From: an uncultured Clostridia bacterium | Lineage (GTDB): Bacteria > Bacillota > Clostridia > Lachnospirales > Cellulosilyticaceae | Direction of reading: 5' to 3' | DNA length: 64,000 bases | Assembly (NCBI GenBank): GCA_937981575.1 | Contig: CALJNR010000054.1 | Location: 1-64,000 of the forward strand | In this document: piece by piece, positions 34,279 through 42,921 of the stretch | Numbering within the stretch: the first letter of the stretch is position 1 | Layout: every line of letters starts with the position of its first letter | The notes under the pieces: generated by a model | What the model saw: only the letters and a program-made list of their open reading frames with translations | Told to the model about the DNA's origin: nothing | The model's database searches: none | Program-made: the position numbers and the translations under genes

Positions 34279-34363
34279 TAACAAGAAAGCGTGCAAAAAA
34301 CGCACGCCCATGTGAGATAGAAAAGTTTGGTCACTTGCCAGCTTGGGCGAACTTTCCTATCTC
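34279..34363 (+). repeat. Dispersed intergenic repeat, copy C
   Basis: An 85-base unit nearly identical to copy B. It has stem 1 GCGTGC-AAAAAAC-GCACGC and stem 2 GAGATAGAAAAGTTTG/CGAACTTTCCTATCTC around CACTTGCCAGC. It lies between the AOR terminator hairpin and the radical SAM gene. Confidence 0.85.
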
Positions 34364-34396
34364 AAAATAAAGAGCTTCGTTAAGAAGCTCTTTATC
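34364..34396 (-). terminator. Terminator/attenuator after the AOR gene
   Basis: ATAAAGAGCTTC (34368-34379) and GAAGCTCTTTAT (34384-34395) form a 12-base stem followed on the minus strand by a short T-rich tract. It probably reduces, rather than abolishes, read-through into the maturase genes. Confidence 0.75.
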
Positions 34397-34404
34397 TCTT
34401 ATCA

Positions 34405-36195
34405 TTATAATCCTAGTAAAGACTTTCTCTCTTCTGTTGGAATACCTTCTGCACTCCAGCCGCGTTCTGCATAGTAGCCTGGAAGAAGGTCAGCAAGTTT
34501 AGCCACATTTCCTTTAGAAGGTCCTTCTGGAATATCATCTTCTAACAATCTCTTTGGCAATGTATCTTGTGATGGATCAATACCCGCTGATAAGTTGTAT
34601 AGTCTTTCAATGTTCCAAATTCTTTCTCCAGCCACGAGTACATCTTCTGCAGTCCAAGATGTGCCAATCACTGCATTAATCATATTCGCATAATCTCCTG
34701 CTCCCATTGCAAAAGAAGTAAAGAGACATAAACCTGATGCATCAATAAATGCTGTAAGGTCTTGGAATATTTTAACCCATGTTGCTTTGCCTTCAAGAGA
34801 GAAACGATCTAATTTTTCTGGCAGACCAAGGATTTCAGGAGAAATCAGGTAACCTCTTACATGACAGCCGCCGCGGTTAGAAGTTGCATATTGGAGTCCC
34901 TGTCCTTGAATAGCTCTTGGATCGTAAGCTGGAAGCTCTTGTTTTTTTACAGACATTGAAAGTTCAGGTACCCCATAAGAATCTGCAAGTCTGTAAGAAC
35001 CATCAGCCATCTTATCTCCAAGACCTTCTCTTACGCCCATACGTTTTGTCCATTCAACAACAGCATCAGCATTACCAAACTCTAATGAAAGACCACCAAG
35101 ATCTTCATCTTTAATATATCCTTTTTGGTAAAGTTCCATCGCTGCCGCAATAGTCGCTCCAGCTGAAATGGTATCTAAACCATATTCATTACACCAAAAG
35201 TTAGCTTTAATAACTGCACCTAAATCAGATACGCCGCAGTCCCCGCCGAATGCCCAGATGGTTTCATACTCAGGACCGCCGCCTTCGATATCATCCACCT
35301 TACAATAACGTCCGCAGGCAATAGGACATCTATAGCATGGGTCTTTTTTCACTAAGTATTTTTCAGCTAATGTTTCACCACTGATATCTTCTGCTTTATC
35401 AAACTGAGAAGTTTGGAAGTTATTAGTTGGAAATACGCCATTTTCATTAATGATATTAACAAGAACTGCCGTTCCGTATGTAGGTAAGCCTTGACCTGTA
35501 ACCCCGTTATCTTTGATCTTCTGCATGCATTCTTTAACAACTGCTTTAAGACCTTCTGGATCAGCAAGTTCAACTTTTTTGCTTCCTTTTACAACAATAG
35601 CTTTGAGGTTTTTAGACCCCATTACTGCCCCAACGCCAGAACGTCCTGCTGCTCTGCAGTAGTCATTCATTACCGCTGCAATGTTAGATAACTTTTCACC
35701 AGCAGGCCCGATAGTAAGGATTCTTGATTTTTCCGGTGTTTCTGCTTCTAGTGTTTTTGTAGTATCTGAAACGATTTTACCCCATAGGTGCGCTGCAGAT
35801 CTAAATTCAATTTTATCATCTTCAATCATAACATAAACAGGCGCCTCAGCTTTACCTTCTACAATCACTAAATCATAACCTGCAAACTTAAGTTCTGGTC
35901 CCCAATAACCTCCCGAGTTAGACGAAGCAATAGTTCCTGTAAGCGGAGATTTGGTTACGACCATGTATCTGCCGCCTGTTGGTGTTGGTGTGCCTGTTAA
36001 AGGTCCTGTTACGATAAAAAGTTTGTTATCTGGACTGAGCGCATCCACATCTGGTGCAACCTCATCTGAATAAAGCTTTGTACCAAGTCCTCTGCCTCCC
36101 ACAAACTTTTTAGCAAGTTCTTCATTTAAAGCCTCCACTTGATAAGTGCTTGTTGTGAGATTAATTCTTAAAATTTTGCCTTGATAACCGTACAT
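34405..36195 (-). CDS. aor: Aldehyde:ferredoxin oxidoreductase (tungsten-dependent)
   Basis: A 596-residue enzyme oxidising aldehydes to acids (or the reverse) with ferredoxin. The [4Fe-4S] ligands are in CYRCPIAC (Cys287, Cys290, Cys294) and GLCLF (Cys490), matching the spacing of Pyrococcus AOR. Pterin-contact motifs include GGRGLGTKLY, GPLTGTPTPTGGRYM and RSGVGAVMGSKNLKA. I chose ATG 36195, 8 bases after AAAGGGGG; a longer frame to 36258 lacks similarity and enters the riboswitch leader. The gene has its own Moco/Tuco-type riboswitch and lies beside tungstate uptake and cofactor genes, which supports tungsten use. Confidence 0.95.
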   Translation of the reverse strand: MYGYQGKILRINLTTSTYQVEALNEELAKKFVGGRGLGTKLYSDEVAPDVDALSPDNKLFIVTGPLTGTPTPTGGRYMVVTKSPLTGTIASSNSGGYWGPELKFAGYDLVIVEGKAEAPVYVMIEDDKIEFRSAAHLWGKIVSDTTKTLEAETPEKSRILTIGPAGEKLSNIAAVMNDYCRAAGRSGVGAVMGSKNLKAIVVKGSKKVELADPEGLKAVVKECMQKIKDNGVTGQGLPTYGTAVLVNIINENGVFPTNNFQTSQFDKAEDISGETLAEKYLVKKDPCYRCPIACGRYCKVDDIEGGGPEYETIWAFGGDCGVSDLGAVIKANFWCNEYGLDTISAGATIAAAMELYQKGYIKDEDLGGLSLEFGNADAVVEWTKRMGVREGLGDKMADGSYRLADSYGVPELSMSVKKQELPAYDPRAIQGQGLQYATSNRGGCHVRGYLISPEILGLPEKLDRFSLEGKATWVKIFQDLTAFIDASGLCLFTSFAMGAGDYANMINAVIGTSWTAEDVLVAGERIWNIERLYNLSAGIDPSQDTLPKRLLEDDIPEGPSKGNVAKLADLLPGYYAERGWSAEGIPTEERKSLLGL

Positions 36196-36276
36196 TAAAC
36201 GACCCCCTTTAAATTTGGCGCAGCAATACTTGTTTGCTGCAAATGATTTGAAAAACATTTACTGCTTTTACTAGCC

Positions 36277-36371
36277 AAATCCTTTCCAATCACGGGAGGC
36301 AGCAAAGTTTCCTGTGCTACCCATAGGTTAATGGTTCATAGCCTAAGCCTTAGAACAATTAACTCGGACGT
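36277..36371 (-). promoter_or_regulatory. Moco/Tuco riboswitch controlling aor
   Basis: The minus strand carries the Moco RNA-type core: GGAAACT, then GCTGCCTCCCGTGATTGGAAAGGA, closed by pairing of AAAUCC with the 5' segment GGACGU-like end. A second region at 44435-44523 shares TCCGA, TTGTTCTAAGG-like, GGAAACT, GCCTCC and TTGGAAAGGA blocks. The remaining leader (36196-36276) holds a hairpin GCAGCAA/TTGCTGC but no terminator, so regulation may be translational. Function follows from motif and gene context. Confidence 0.82.
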
Positions 36372-36524
36372 TGGTATCCCATACTTTCGTACAAAAAACA
36401 CCTTCTTTATAAAAAATAACCCCGTCAACAATTGTACATTTTCACCACAATTATTCTCATAATTACTTTTATTTTATCAGATTCTCCCAAATCTTTCAAC
36501 TAAAATCTGCTTAACAAGATGCTT

Positions 36525-36971
36525 TTACTCTTCTATTTCTATGCTGTCTCCAACCTTAACTATTCCGCTTTTTAGAACCTTTGTAAAAATCCCTTCTTTA
36601 GGCATGATACACTGTCCAACCTGAACCTTGATCGCACAACCTGTATGACATTCTTTACCGATTTGAGAAACCTCCTGAAGCGTTTCACCAATTTTTAGTA
36701 TTGTCCCTACCGGAAGTTCATGCAGCAAAATCCCTTCAGTTGTAATATTTTCAGCAAACTTTCCGCTGCAAAGGCCTTCTATCCCTATCTTTGTCATCTT
36801 ATCAATGCTTTCCTGCGCCAGCAAACTAACTTGTCTATGCCATTTACCTGCATGAGCATCTCCTACAAGTCCGTGGTCTTCCTGAAAAAAGCCTTCTTGA
36901 ACTGCTTCTTTAATGACACCTTTTTCCTTGCTGGTATTAATTGAAATGACTTTCCCTATAACTTTGCTCAT
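36525..36971 (-). CDS. MOSC domain protein
   Basis: A 148-residue single MOSC domain ([33 protein letters not shown], here as [15 protein letters not shown]), with the conserved late cysteine in [15 protein letters not shown] domains bind or transfer sulfur for molybdenum cofactor enzymes. Its ATG overlaps the moaC stop by 4 bases (ATGA), so it is coupled to the moa genes. Last gene of the mogA-tup-moe-moa operon; the exact reaction is unknown, but cofactor sulfuration or storage is likely. Confidence 0.87.
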   Translation of the reverse strand: MSKVIGKVISINTSKEKGVIKEAVQEGFFQEDHGLVGDAHAGKWHRQVSLLAQESIDKMTKIGIEGLCSGKFAENITTEGILLHELPVGTILKIGETLQEVSQIGKECHTGCAIKVQVGQCIMPKEGIFTKVLKSGIVKVGDSIEIEE

Positions 36972-37444
36972 TTTAAATCCTCCCTTATATAATCTCCGGA
37001 TTTGCCTCCTGATTTTTTTAAAAGACGAATGTCTCCAATGATCATGTCTTTATCAATTGCCTTACACATATCATAGATTGTTAAAGCGGCTACTGATACA
37101 GCTGTCAGTGCTTCCATCTCTACCCCTGTTTTACCCACCGTCTTAACTTCAGCTTCGATTAAAACACTGCAGTCTTCAATCTTAAAGCGAAGGTCTACTC
37201 CGGTCAGCATAAGCGGGTGGCACATCGGGACTAAATCACTGGTTTTCTTAGCCCCCATAATGCCCGCAATCTGCGATACGGATAAAACATCTCCCTTTTT
37301 AATACGGGCATTCCGAATAGCTTCTATCGTCTCCGGTTTCATTGTAATCATCCCGGCAGCTACAGCTGTCCTTGACGTATCGTCTTTTCCCGTTACCTCT
37401 ACCATATACGCTCTTCCTGAATCATTAAAGTGTGTAAACGACAT
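36968..37444 (-). CDS. moaC: Cyclic pyranopterin monophosphate synthase MoaC
   Basis: 158 residues. Family motifs include [51 protein letters not shown] and [19 protein letters not shown]. With MoaA it converts GTP to cyclic pyranopterin monophosphate, the first step of the pterin cofactor. It lies 18 bases after moaA and overlaps the MOSC gene. Confidence 0.96.
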   Translation of the reverse strand: MSFTHFNDSGRAYMVEVTGKDDTSRTAVAAGMITMKPETIEAIRNARIKKGDVLSVSQIAGIMGAKKTSDLVPMCHPLMLTGVDLRFKIEDCSVLIEAEVKTVGKTGVEMEALTAVSVAALTIYDMCKAIDKDMIIGDIRLLKKSGGKSGDYIREDLK

Positions 37445-37462
37445 CTTTCATCCTCCTATTTT

Positions 37463-38419
37463 TCAGCCGCCGACCTGTACCATGTTTCTTGCAATAAAAT
37501 CTCCGGCTTCAATCTGATGCTGCTGTGGCTTTTTAAGTATCACATATTTAAGAAATTCGGTTAAATCTCCGCCTTCTCTTAAAACTTTTTTGAGATCAAA
37601 TTCTTCATTGGAGTGCAGACAATGCTTGAGCTTTCCTTCTGAAGTAATTCGCACTCTATTGCATGCACTGCAGAACTTACATGATATAGGGCTTATAAGA
37701 CCGATTTTACCTTTTGCCCTTGGCAGCTGATAAAGCGTTGCCGGCGAACTTGGATCTGCATTTTTAAGCTTTCTAAGACTTGGAACCTTCTCCAAAACAT
37801 ACTCATTAGGCAGGAAATTCTTAAGTGACCAATTAGCCACTTCACCAATTGGCATAAGCTCAATAAAACGCACATCTATGGGTTCTTGCTCCGTAAGACT
37901 TACAAACTTTTCAATTTCATCATCATTAAACCCGCCAATCAGTACCGCATTAAGCTTAATAGGACCAAGTCCAGCTTCTTTCGCCTTTTCAATGCCAAGA
38001 AGAACATCTTTTAGTTTCCCGCCTCTGGTCATTGCAGCGTACTTTTTTTCATCCAATGTGTCTATACTGATATTTACTCTGTGAAGACCTGCTGCCCTTA
38101 GGTCCTTTGCCATTGTTTTTAAATAGGTCCCATTGGTCGTGAGCGCGAAGTCTTTGATTTCCGAATGCCTGCTTATTTTCTCGATAAGGGATACAATGCC
38201 TTTTCTTGCAAGGGGTTCTCCTCCTGTAATCCGTACTTTGTTAATTCCCAGTTTAACATAAGCAGATACGATTTCATCAATTTCCTCAAGGGTTAAAATA
38301 TCACGATGAGCCCGCTTTGGAATACCTTCTTCCGGCATACAGTACCTGCACCTTAAATTGCATAAATCCGTAATAGATAGTCTTAAATAGTTAATTTCTC
38401 TTCCATATGCATCTTTCAC
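37463..38419 (-). CDS. moaA: GTP 3',8-cyclase MoaA
   Basis: A 318-residue radical SAM enzyme with N-terminal cluster motif CNLRCRYCMPE, SAM loop ITGGEPLARKG and C-terminal second-cluster motif CKFCSACNRVRITSEGKLKHC. It ends in VGG, the catalytically important Gly-Gly tail. It rearranges GTP in the first step of molybdopterin/tungstopterin synthesis. The start is GTG 38419, directly after the TAG of the preceding gene, with GGTAGGTG upstream. Confidence 0.96.
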   Translation of the reverse strand: MKDAYGREINYLRLSITDLCNLRCRYCMPEEGIPKRAHRDILTLEEIDEIVSAYVKLGINKVRITGGEPLARKGIVSLIEKISRHSEIKDFALTTNGTYLKTMAKDLRAAGLHRVNISIDTLDEKKYAAMTRGGKLKDVLLGIEKAKEAGLGPIKLNAVLIGGFNDDEIEKFVSLTEQEPIDVRFIELMPIGEVANWSLKNFLPNEYVLEKVPSLRKLKNADPSSPATLYQLPRAKGKIGLISPISCKFCSACNRVRITSEGKLKHCLHSNEEFDLKKVLREGGDLTEFLKYVILKKPQQHQIEAGDFIARNMVQVGG

Positions 38420-40321
38420 CTAGTCACCTACCTTCACTATCGTGCCTGGATTTTCAAGCTCATATCCCCCGATTAATACGAGCTGATTTTTAAACGCTTC
38501 TGATTTCAAAATATCGATAAAGCTTTGGACTCTATCATCCTCTAAATATTGAACCGGAACTAAAAAGTCATAGGCTTCATAGCCTACAGGCACAAAATCA
38601 AGCCCCATCGCCTGGGCTGCTGAATAAATACCAAGCCCTGCATCAGCTCCACCGGAACTGATAGTAACGGCAACAGTCATATGGGTTGTCATCTCACGAT
38701 TATATCCTGTGATAGTGTGCGGATCAATTTGCTGTTTTTTTAATTCATAATCTAAAAGGTGTCTGGTGCCTGCACCTCTTTGTCTGTTAACATAGCTTAT
38801 ATCTTCCCGCCTCAAATCACTAAATCCTTTAATATCCTTTGGATTTCCTTTTTGAACCATAAGACCTTGAAGCCTTTTAACTCCTTTAATAAGTGCCATT
38901 GAGCCTAAAGGGAAATATTTTTTTACATAGGAAACATTATATTCTCCTGTATCTTCGTCTAAAAGATGAATGGGTGAAATGTGGCATTCCCCACGTTTCA
39001 TAGACATGATGCCCCCCAGGCTTCCTACATGGCCTGAGGCGAGCGGCATCCTGTCTGCAATAACATCTAGGATCAAATCATGACTTCCAATCAGTACCAG
39101 GCGTCTTTGAATCTCTTCTATTGACTTAATGAGCTTAATCTCAACTTCTTGACCGCTTTCGATGCCTTCTGACATTCTTGGTACAGTTAATACCCCATCT
39201 GCCCGCACAAGGCTCATCGTAGCTCCAGCCCCTCTGCTAAGCGGAGTAGCAATCAGTTTTTGACCCACTTCACCTAAAGTTACTCTTATAAGTTCTTCAT
39301 GCTTGAGTGAAGAAACAACCCGCTGGGATAATATTGCTCGAGCCTCTTCGGTTCTTTCTTTTTTGCCTAAATACCATGTTAAAATAGGTCTTGCAAAAGT
39401 TTGGAAAGAAAAATAGGCCGAAACAGGGTATCCCGGAATGCCGATCACAGGCTTGCCTTTAATCATGCCAAGTATAGTCGGCTTCCCTGGTTTCAGGGCA
39501 ACTCCATGTACAACTACCTCTCCCAGTTCCCTGATAAGATCAACTGTAAAGTCTTTAGAACCGGCTGATGACCCTGCATTGATAATCAGCATGTCGTTTT
39601 CTTCTACGCCTTTCATAATAGCTGCCCTAAGGGCTTTTTGATCATCTTTCACAGGAGCATAAATCTGGGGCAGTCCTCCCTCTTCTATGACCAATCCTTC
39701 AAATACCTTTGAATTCGAATCTATAATTTTCCCGCAGCTAAGTTCATTCACTGACTGCACAATTTCTGTTCCTGTCGGCAAAATACCAACTTTGGTTTTT
39801 GAAAACACATGAACTTTATCAATCCCGCCATTTAATAATGCCCCTATATCCATAGGCCTTATGGTGTGATATGAAGGAAGAATCATCTCCCCTTGGACGA
39901 TGTCTTCCCCTACTGGCCTTATATGCTGCCATGGATAAGCCGGTGCTATAATCTCCACCCAGCCGTCTTCAAGCTCTGATACATCCTCGATCATAATAAC
40001 AGCATCTCTGTCATGGGGAATAGGGTTGCCTGTATTAATGTATTCAAAGTCTGTTCCTAAAACAAGATGTTTAGGGGTTTTCTCTGTTGCCCCATAAGTT
40101 TTAGCAGCCATTAACGCAATGCCGTCCATTGCTGCTGCATGATAATGTGGGGATGAATTTTTTGCAAAAACAGCTTCTGTTGTTGTCCGGAAAAGGGCTT
40201 CTCCTGCTGGCACCCATTCTGTCTTTGGCGGCACCGCTAAGGCTTCTTTATATAAACTCATCGCTTCTTCAACAGGAATATTAGAGATATATATATTTCT
40301 GTGTTGTTTGTCTTTTTCCAT
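38420..40321 (-). CDS. MoeA-like molybdopterin protein fused to a PBP-like (LysR substrate-binding type) domain
   Basis: A 633-residue fusion. Residues 1-405 form a MoeA domain (HYHAAAMDGIALMA, VGILPTGTEIVQ, INAGSSAGSKDF, VIGIPGYPVSAYFSF). Residues 410-633 form a periplasmic-binding-protein-like domain found in molybdopterin proteins (LVLIGSHDLILDVIADRM, QRGAGTRHLLDYEL, TISSGGADAGLGIYSAAQAMGL). The PBP domain may sense or present the oxyanion. It sits directly behind a normal moeA, so the two may act on different metals or steps. AAGGAGGTGG precedes its ATG, which lies one base after the moeA stop. Confidence 0.92.
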   Translation of the reverse strand: MEKDKQHRNIYISNIPVEEAMSLYKEALAVPPKTEWVPAGEALFRTTTEAVFAKNSSPHYHAAAMDGIALMAAKTYGATEKTPKHLVLGTDFEYINTGNPIPHDRDAVIMIEDVSELEDGWVEIIAPAYPWQHIRPVGEDIVQGEMILPSYHTIRPMDIGALLNGGIDKVHVFSKTKVGILPTGTEIVQSVNELSCGKIIDSNSKVFEGLVIEEGGLPQIYAPVKDDQKALRAAIMKGVEENDMLIINAGSSAGSKDFTVDLIRELGEVVVHGVALKPGKPTILGMIKGKPVIGIPGYPVSAYFSFQTFARPILTWYLGKKERTEEARAILSQRVVSSLKHEELIRVTLGEVGQKLIATPLSRGAGATMSLVRADGVLTVPRMSEGIESGQEVEIKLIKSIEEIQRRLVLIGSHDLILDVIADRMPLASGHVGSLGGIMSMKRGECHISPIHLLDEDTGEYNVSYVKKYFPLGSMALIKGVKRLQGLMVQKGNPKDIKGFSDLRREDISYVNRQRGAGTRHLLDYELKKQQIDPHTITGYNREMTTHMTVAVTISSGGADAGLGIYSAAQAMGLDFVPVGYEAYDFLVPVQYLEDDRVQSFIDILKSEAFKNQLVLIGGYELENPGTIVKVGD

Positions 40322-40322
40322 C

Positions 40323-41564
40323 TTAGATATCCACCTCCTTTAAGAGATAAACCTTGACTTTCTCGCCTTTCATCAGTCCTTCTGTACGCTCTGGAATACG
40401 CAGATATCCTGAAGCCTTAGCCAGAAGAGTCATCATGCCTGACTTGGCATAAAAAGGAACGGCGTTCCATCCCTCCTCATCTTGAACAAGCTGCACCATC
40501 TGATACGTTTCTTTACCCGGTGAAGAATGAACATTGCCTAGTAAAACAGCTGTTACGCTGAACTCTTTTTGAGGTCTTTCTAAAAGGTGATCCATATAGG
40601 CTTTTACAAACTGATTAAAGATAATAAGCGCCGATGCAGGGTGCCCTGGCAGTCCAAATACAGCCTTTTGCCCTACTCTTCCAATGATTGTAGGTTTGCC
40701 TGGCTTAATAGATATGCCATGAACCAAAACACTGCCGCCTTCAAAAGACTCGATCACTGCCTTTGTATAATCTCTTGTCCCGACAGAACTTCCTCCAGAG
40801 AGCAGTACAATATCTGCACTATCCAAGGCTTTCCCTGTTTCCTCTTTAAGCGTATCAAAATGATCTTTAACAATAGCCTTTTTGACTACTTCTCCACCAA
40901 GTTCTGTAATGAGACTGCTTAAGGCGTAGCCGTTAATATCTCTTATTTCTCCAAGTTTCTTAGGCTCTTCGAGATCCACGATTTCATCTCCTGTAGACAA
41001 AATAGCAAAACGCAGCTTCTTATACACTTTAATATGATGAATGCCTGCCCCTGCAAGAAGTCCAATATCATAGGGGGTAAGTTTCTTGCCTTTACTTACT
41101 ATTAACTCCCCTTCTTTAAGATCATCTCCAATGCGCGTCATGTTCTCTAAAGGTGCAATTGGTCTATGGATAAGAATAGTTTTTTCATCCAGCTTTTCCA
41201 CATACTCGATCATAACGACCCCATCAGCCCCTTCCGGAACCATCCCTCCTGTGGGAACATAAACAGCCTGTCCGCCCTTTAAGAGAAAATCTGCTATTTC
41301 TCCCATTGCAACTTCATTAATACAGTCAAGAAAGCTTGGCATAGACTCCGAAGCCCCCATCACTTCCTGACTGATTACCGCATAGCCATCTACTGTTGAA
41401 CGGTTAAATTCCGGCAGATCCAGCGGAGCTGTAACTTCTTCACTGACTATCCTGCCTGTTGCCGACATAAGATGAATCTCTTCCGACTCTATAGCATACT
41501 CTTCTGCCAGCTTATTAATGATACTATGAACTTCACTGGCTGTAAGCACGTTAAAAAACTCCAT
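40323..41564 (-). CDS. moeA: Molybdopterin molybdenumtransferase MoeA
   Basis: A 413-residue protein. Motifs include LPEFNRSTVDGYAV, VPTGGMVPEGADGVVMIEYVE, AILSTGDEIVDLEEP, LSGGSSVGTRDYT and FGLPGHPASALIIFN. MoeA inserts molybdate or tungstate into adenylylated pterin. It is the first of two consecutive MoeA-domain genes. It lies about 60 bases after tupC in the same operon. Confidence 0.95.
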   Translation of the reverse strand: MEFFNVLTASEVHSIINKLAEEYAIESEEIHLMSATGRIVSEEVTAPLDLPEFNRSTVDGYAVISQEVMGASESMPSFLDCINEVAMGEIADFLLKGGQAVYVPTGGMVPEGADGVVMIEYVEKLDEKTILIHRPIAPLENMTRIGDDLKEGELIVSKGKKLTPYDIGLLAGAGIHHIKVYKKLRFAILSTGDEIVDLEEPKKLGEIRDINGYALSSLITELGGEVVKKAIVKDHFDTLKEETGKALDSADIVLLSGGSSVGTRDYTKAVIESFEGGSVLVHGISIKPGKPTIIGRVGQKAVFGLPGHPASALIIFNQFVKAYMDHLLERPQKEFSVTAVLLGNVHSSPGKETYQMVQLVQDEEGWNAVPFYAKSGMMTLLAKASGYLRIPERTEGLMKGEKVKVYLLKEVDI

Positions 41565-41623
41565 TCAGTCACCTCTTCTTTTTGTCTTTACTGCTTTTAA
41601 AAATATCTATCATTGCCTTTATA

Positions 41624-42238
41624 TTAATTAAGACAGATGCACTGATCACAAAAGCGCTCAGCCTGCATCCTATTATGTGTCACAAAAATAATGGTACAGT
41701 TTGTTTCTTGATGATAAACCTTAAGCTGCTCTTCAATAGTCAGAACTGCATCTTCATGAATATTGGAGGTTGTCTCATCTAATAAAAGGAGCGCAGGCCG
41801 CGCAGCAAGGGCTCTGGCTAAAGCAACTTTCTGCGCTTCTCCACCCGAGAGAGTCTCTGCCCTTTGCCTGCTGATTGCTTCAATATTCATGTTTTTCATA
41901 AGTTTATGGACCTTCTCTTGTCTTATTTGTTTGGGAACACCTCTTACTTTAAGCGGATATTCTATGTTATCATAAACACTGCGTTTAAAAAGATACGGCT
42001 TTTGGCTTACCATTCCGATCAACTGCCTGTTTTCTTCTTTAAAGCAAGCTCCTTCGTAAAGAACTTCCCCTTCATAATCCAAGTCAAGGCCGCTGATAAT
42101 ATGAAGCAGAGTGCTTTTGCCCGAACCATTATCTCCTAGAAGCCCTGTAATCTGCCCTTTTGTAAAATGCAGATCCAAAATCTTGAGCACTGTTTTGTCG
42201 TTATATTTTTTTAAGAGATTTTTAACTGTTATTTCCAC
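41624..42238 (-). CDS. tupC: Tungstate ABC transporter ATPase TupC
   Basis: A 204-residue ATPase with Walker A GDNGSGKSTL, Q-loop VSQKPYLFKR, signature LSGGEAQKVALARALA and Walker B LLLLDETTS. It powers import through TupB. Its start overlaps the tupB end by 10 bases. It lacks the extra C-terminal regulatory domain of ModC, consistent with the small TupC type. Confidence 0.93.
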   Translation of the reverse strand: MEITVKNLLKKYNDKTVLKILDLHFTKGQITGLLGDNGSGKSTLLHIISGLDLDYEGEVLYEGACFKEENRQLIGMVSQKPYLFKRSVYDNIEYPLKVRGVPKQIRQEKVHKLMKNMNIEAISRQRAETLSGGEAQKVALARALAARPALLLLDETTSNIHEDAVLTIEEQLKVYHQETNCTIIFVTHNRMQAERFCDQCICLN

Positions 42239-42921
42239 GGCTCAGCCTCCTTATAAACAACAATATTAACAAGCAGTGAAATTAATAGCAGAACAACGCC
42301 AAGTGCAATCGACATATCATACTCTCCCATTGAGTTCATCAGCGCTATGGTTGTTGTCATCACTCTTGTTGAGCCTTTTATATTTCCTCCAACAATCATA
42401 ACAGCTCCAACTTCTGAAATGGCTCTTGAAAAACCTGCAATTAAGTGGACTAAAAAATCCATTTTAAATTCTCTTATTATAAGTATCATAACCTGAAAGG
42501 AATCAGCTCCCAGCAGCAAGCCTTCTTGCTGAATCTGCCTGCCTCTTTGCTTAACCGTATGATAGATAAGTCCTAAAACAAGCGGCGTAACCAAAACAGT
42601 TTGGGCAATAATCATAGCTGACGGGGTATATAAAAGGCCGAGAAACCCAAAAGGTCCACGCCTTGAAAGCATGAGCAGTATAAGAAGCCCAATAACTACT
42701 GACGGCGTACTCATTGACGCATATAGCAGCCTTGAGATAAGCTGTTTGCCTTTAAATCTTTTTAATCCTAACCAAATACCCAAAGGAACGCAAAACAAAG
42801 ATGAAATCATAACCGCTGATAAGGAAACAACAAGTGATCTTATAATAATTTCATAAAGCTCGGGGTCAAAGGAAACAATCATCCAAAAGGCTTTTATAAA
42901 ACCGTTTGCAATTTCATTCAT
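42229..42921 (-). CDS. tupB: Tungstate ABC transporter permease TupB
   Basis: A 230-residue permease with about five to six membrane helices and the binding-protein-dependent transport loop (GLLLGADSFQVMILIIREFKMDFL in part: GADSFQVMILI). It pairs with TupC. The start ATG shares a base with the tupA TGA stop (TGATG). Confidence 0.93.
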   Translation of the reverse strand: MNEIANGFIKAFWMIVSFDPELYEIIIRSLVVSLSAVMISSLFCVPLGIWLGLKRFKGKQLISRLLYASMSTPSVVIGLLILLMLSRRGPFGFLGLLYTPSAMIIAQTVLVTPLVLGLIYHTVKQRGRQIQQEGLLLGADSFQVMILIIREFKMDFLVHLIAGFSRAISEVGAVMIVGGNIKGSTRVMTTTIALMNSMGEYDMSIALGVVLLLISLLVNIVVYKEAEPWK

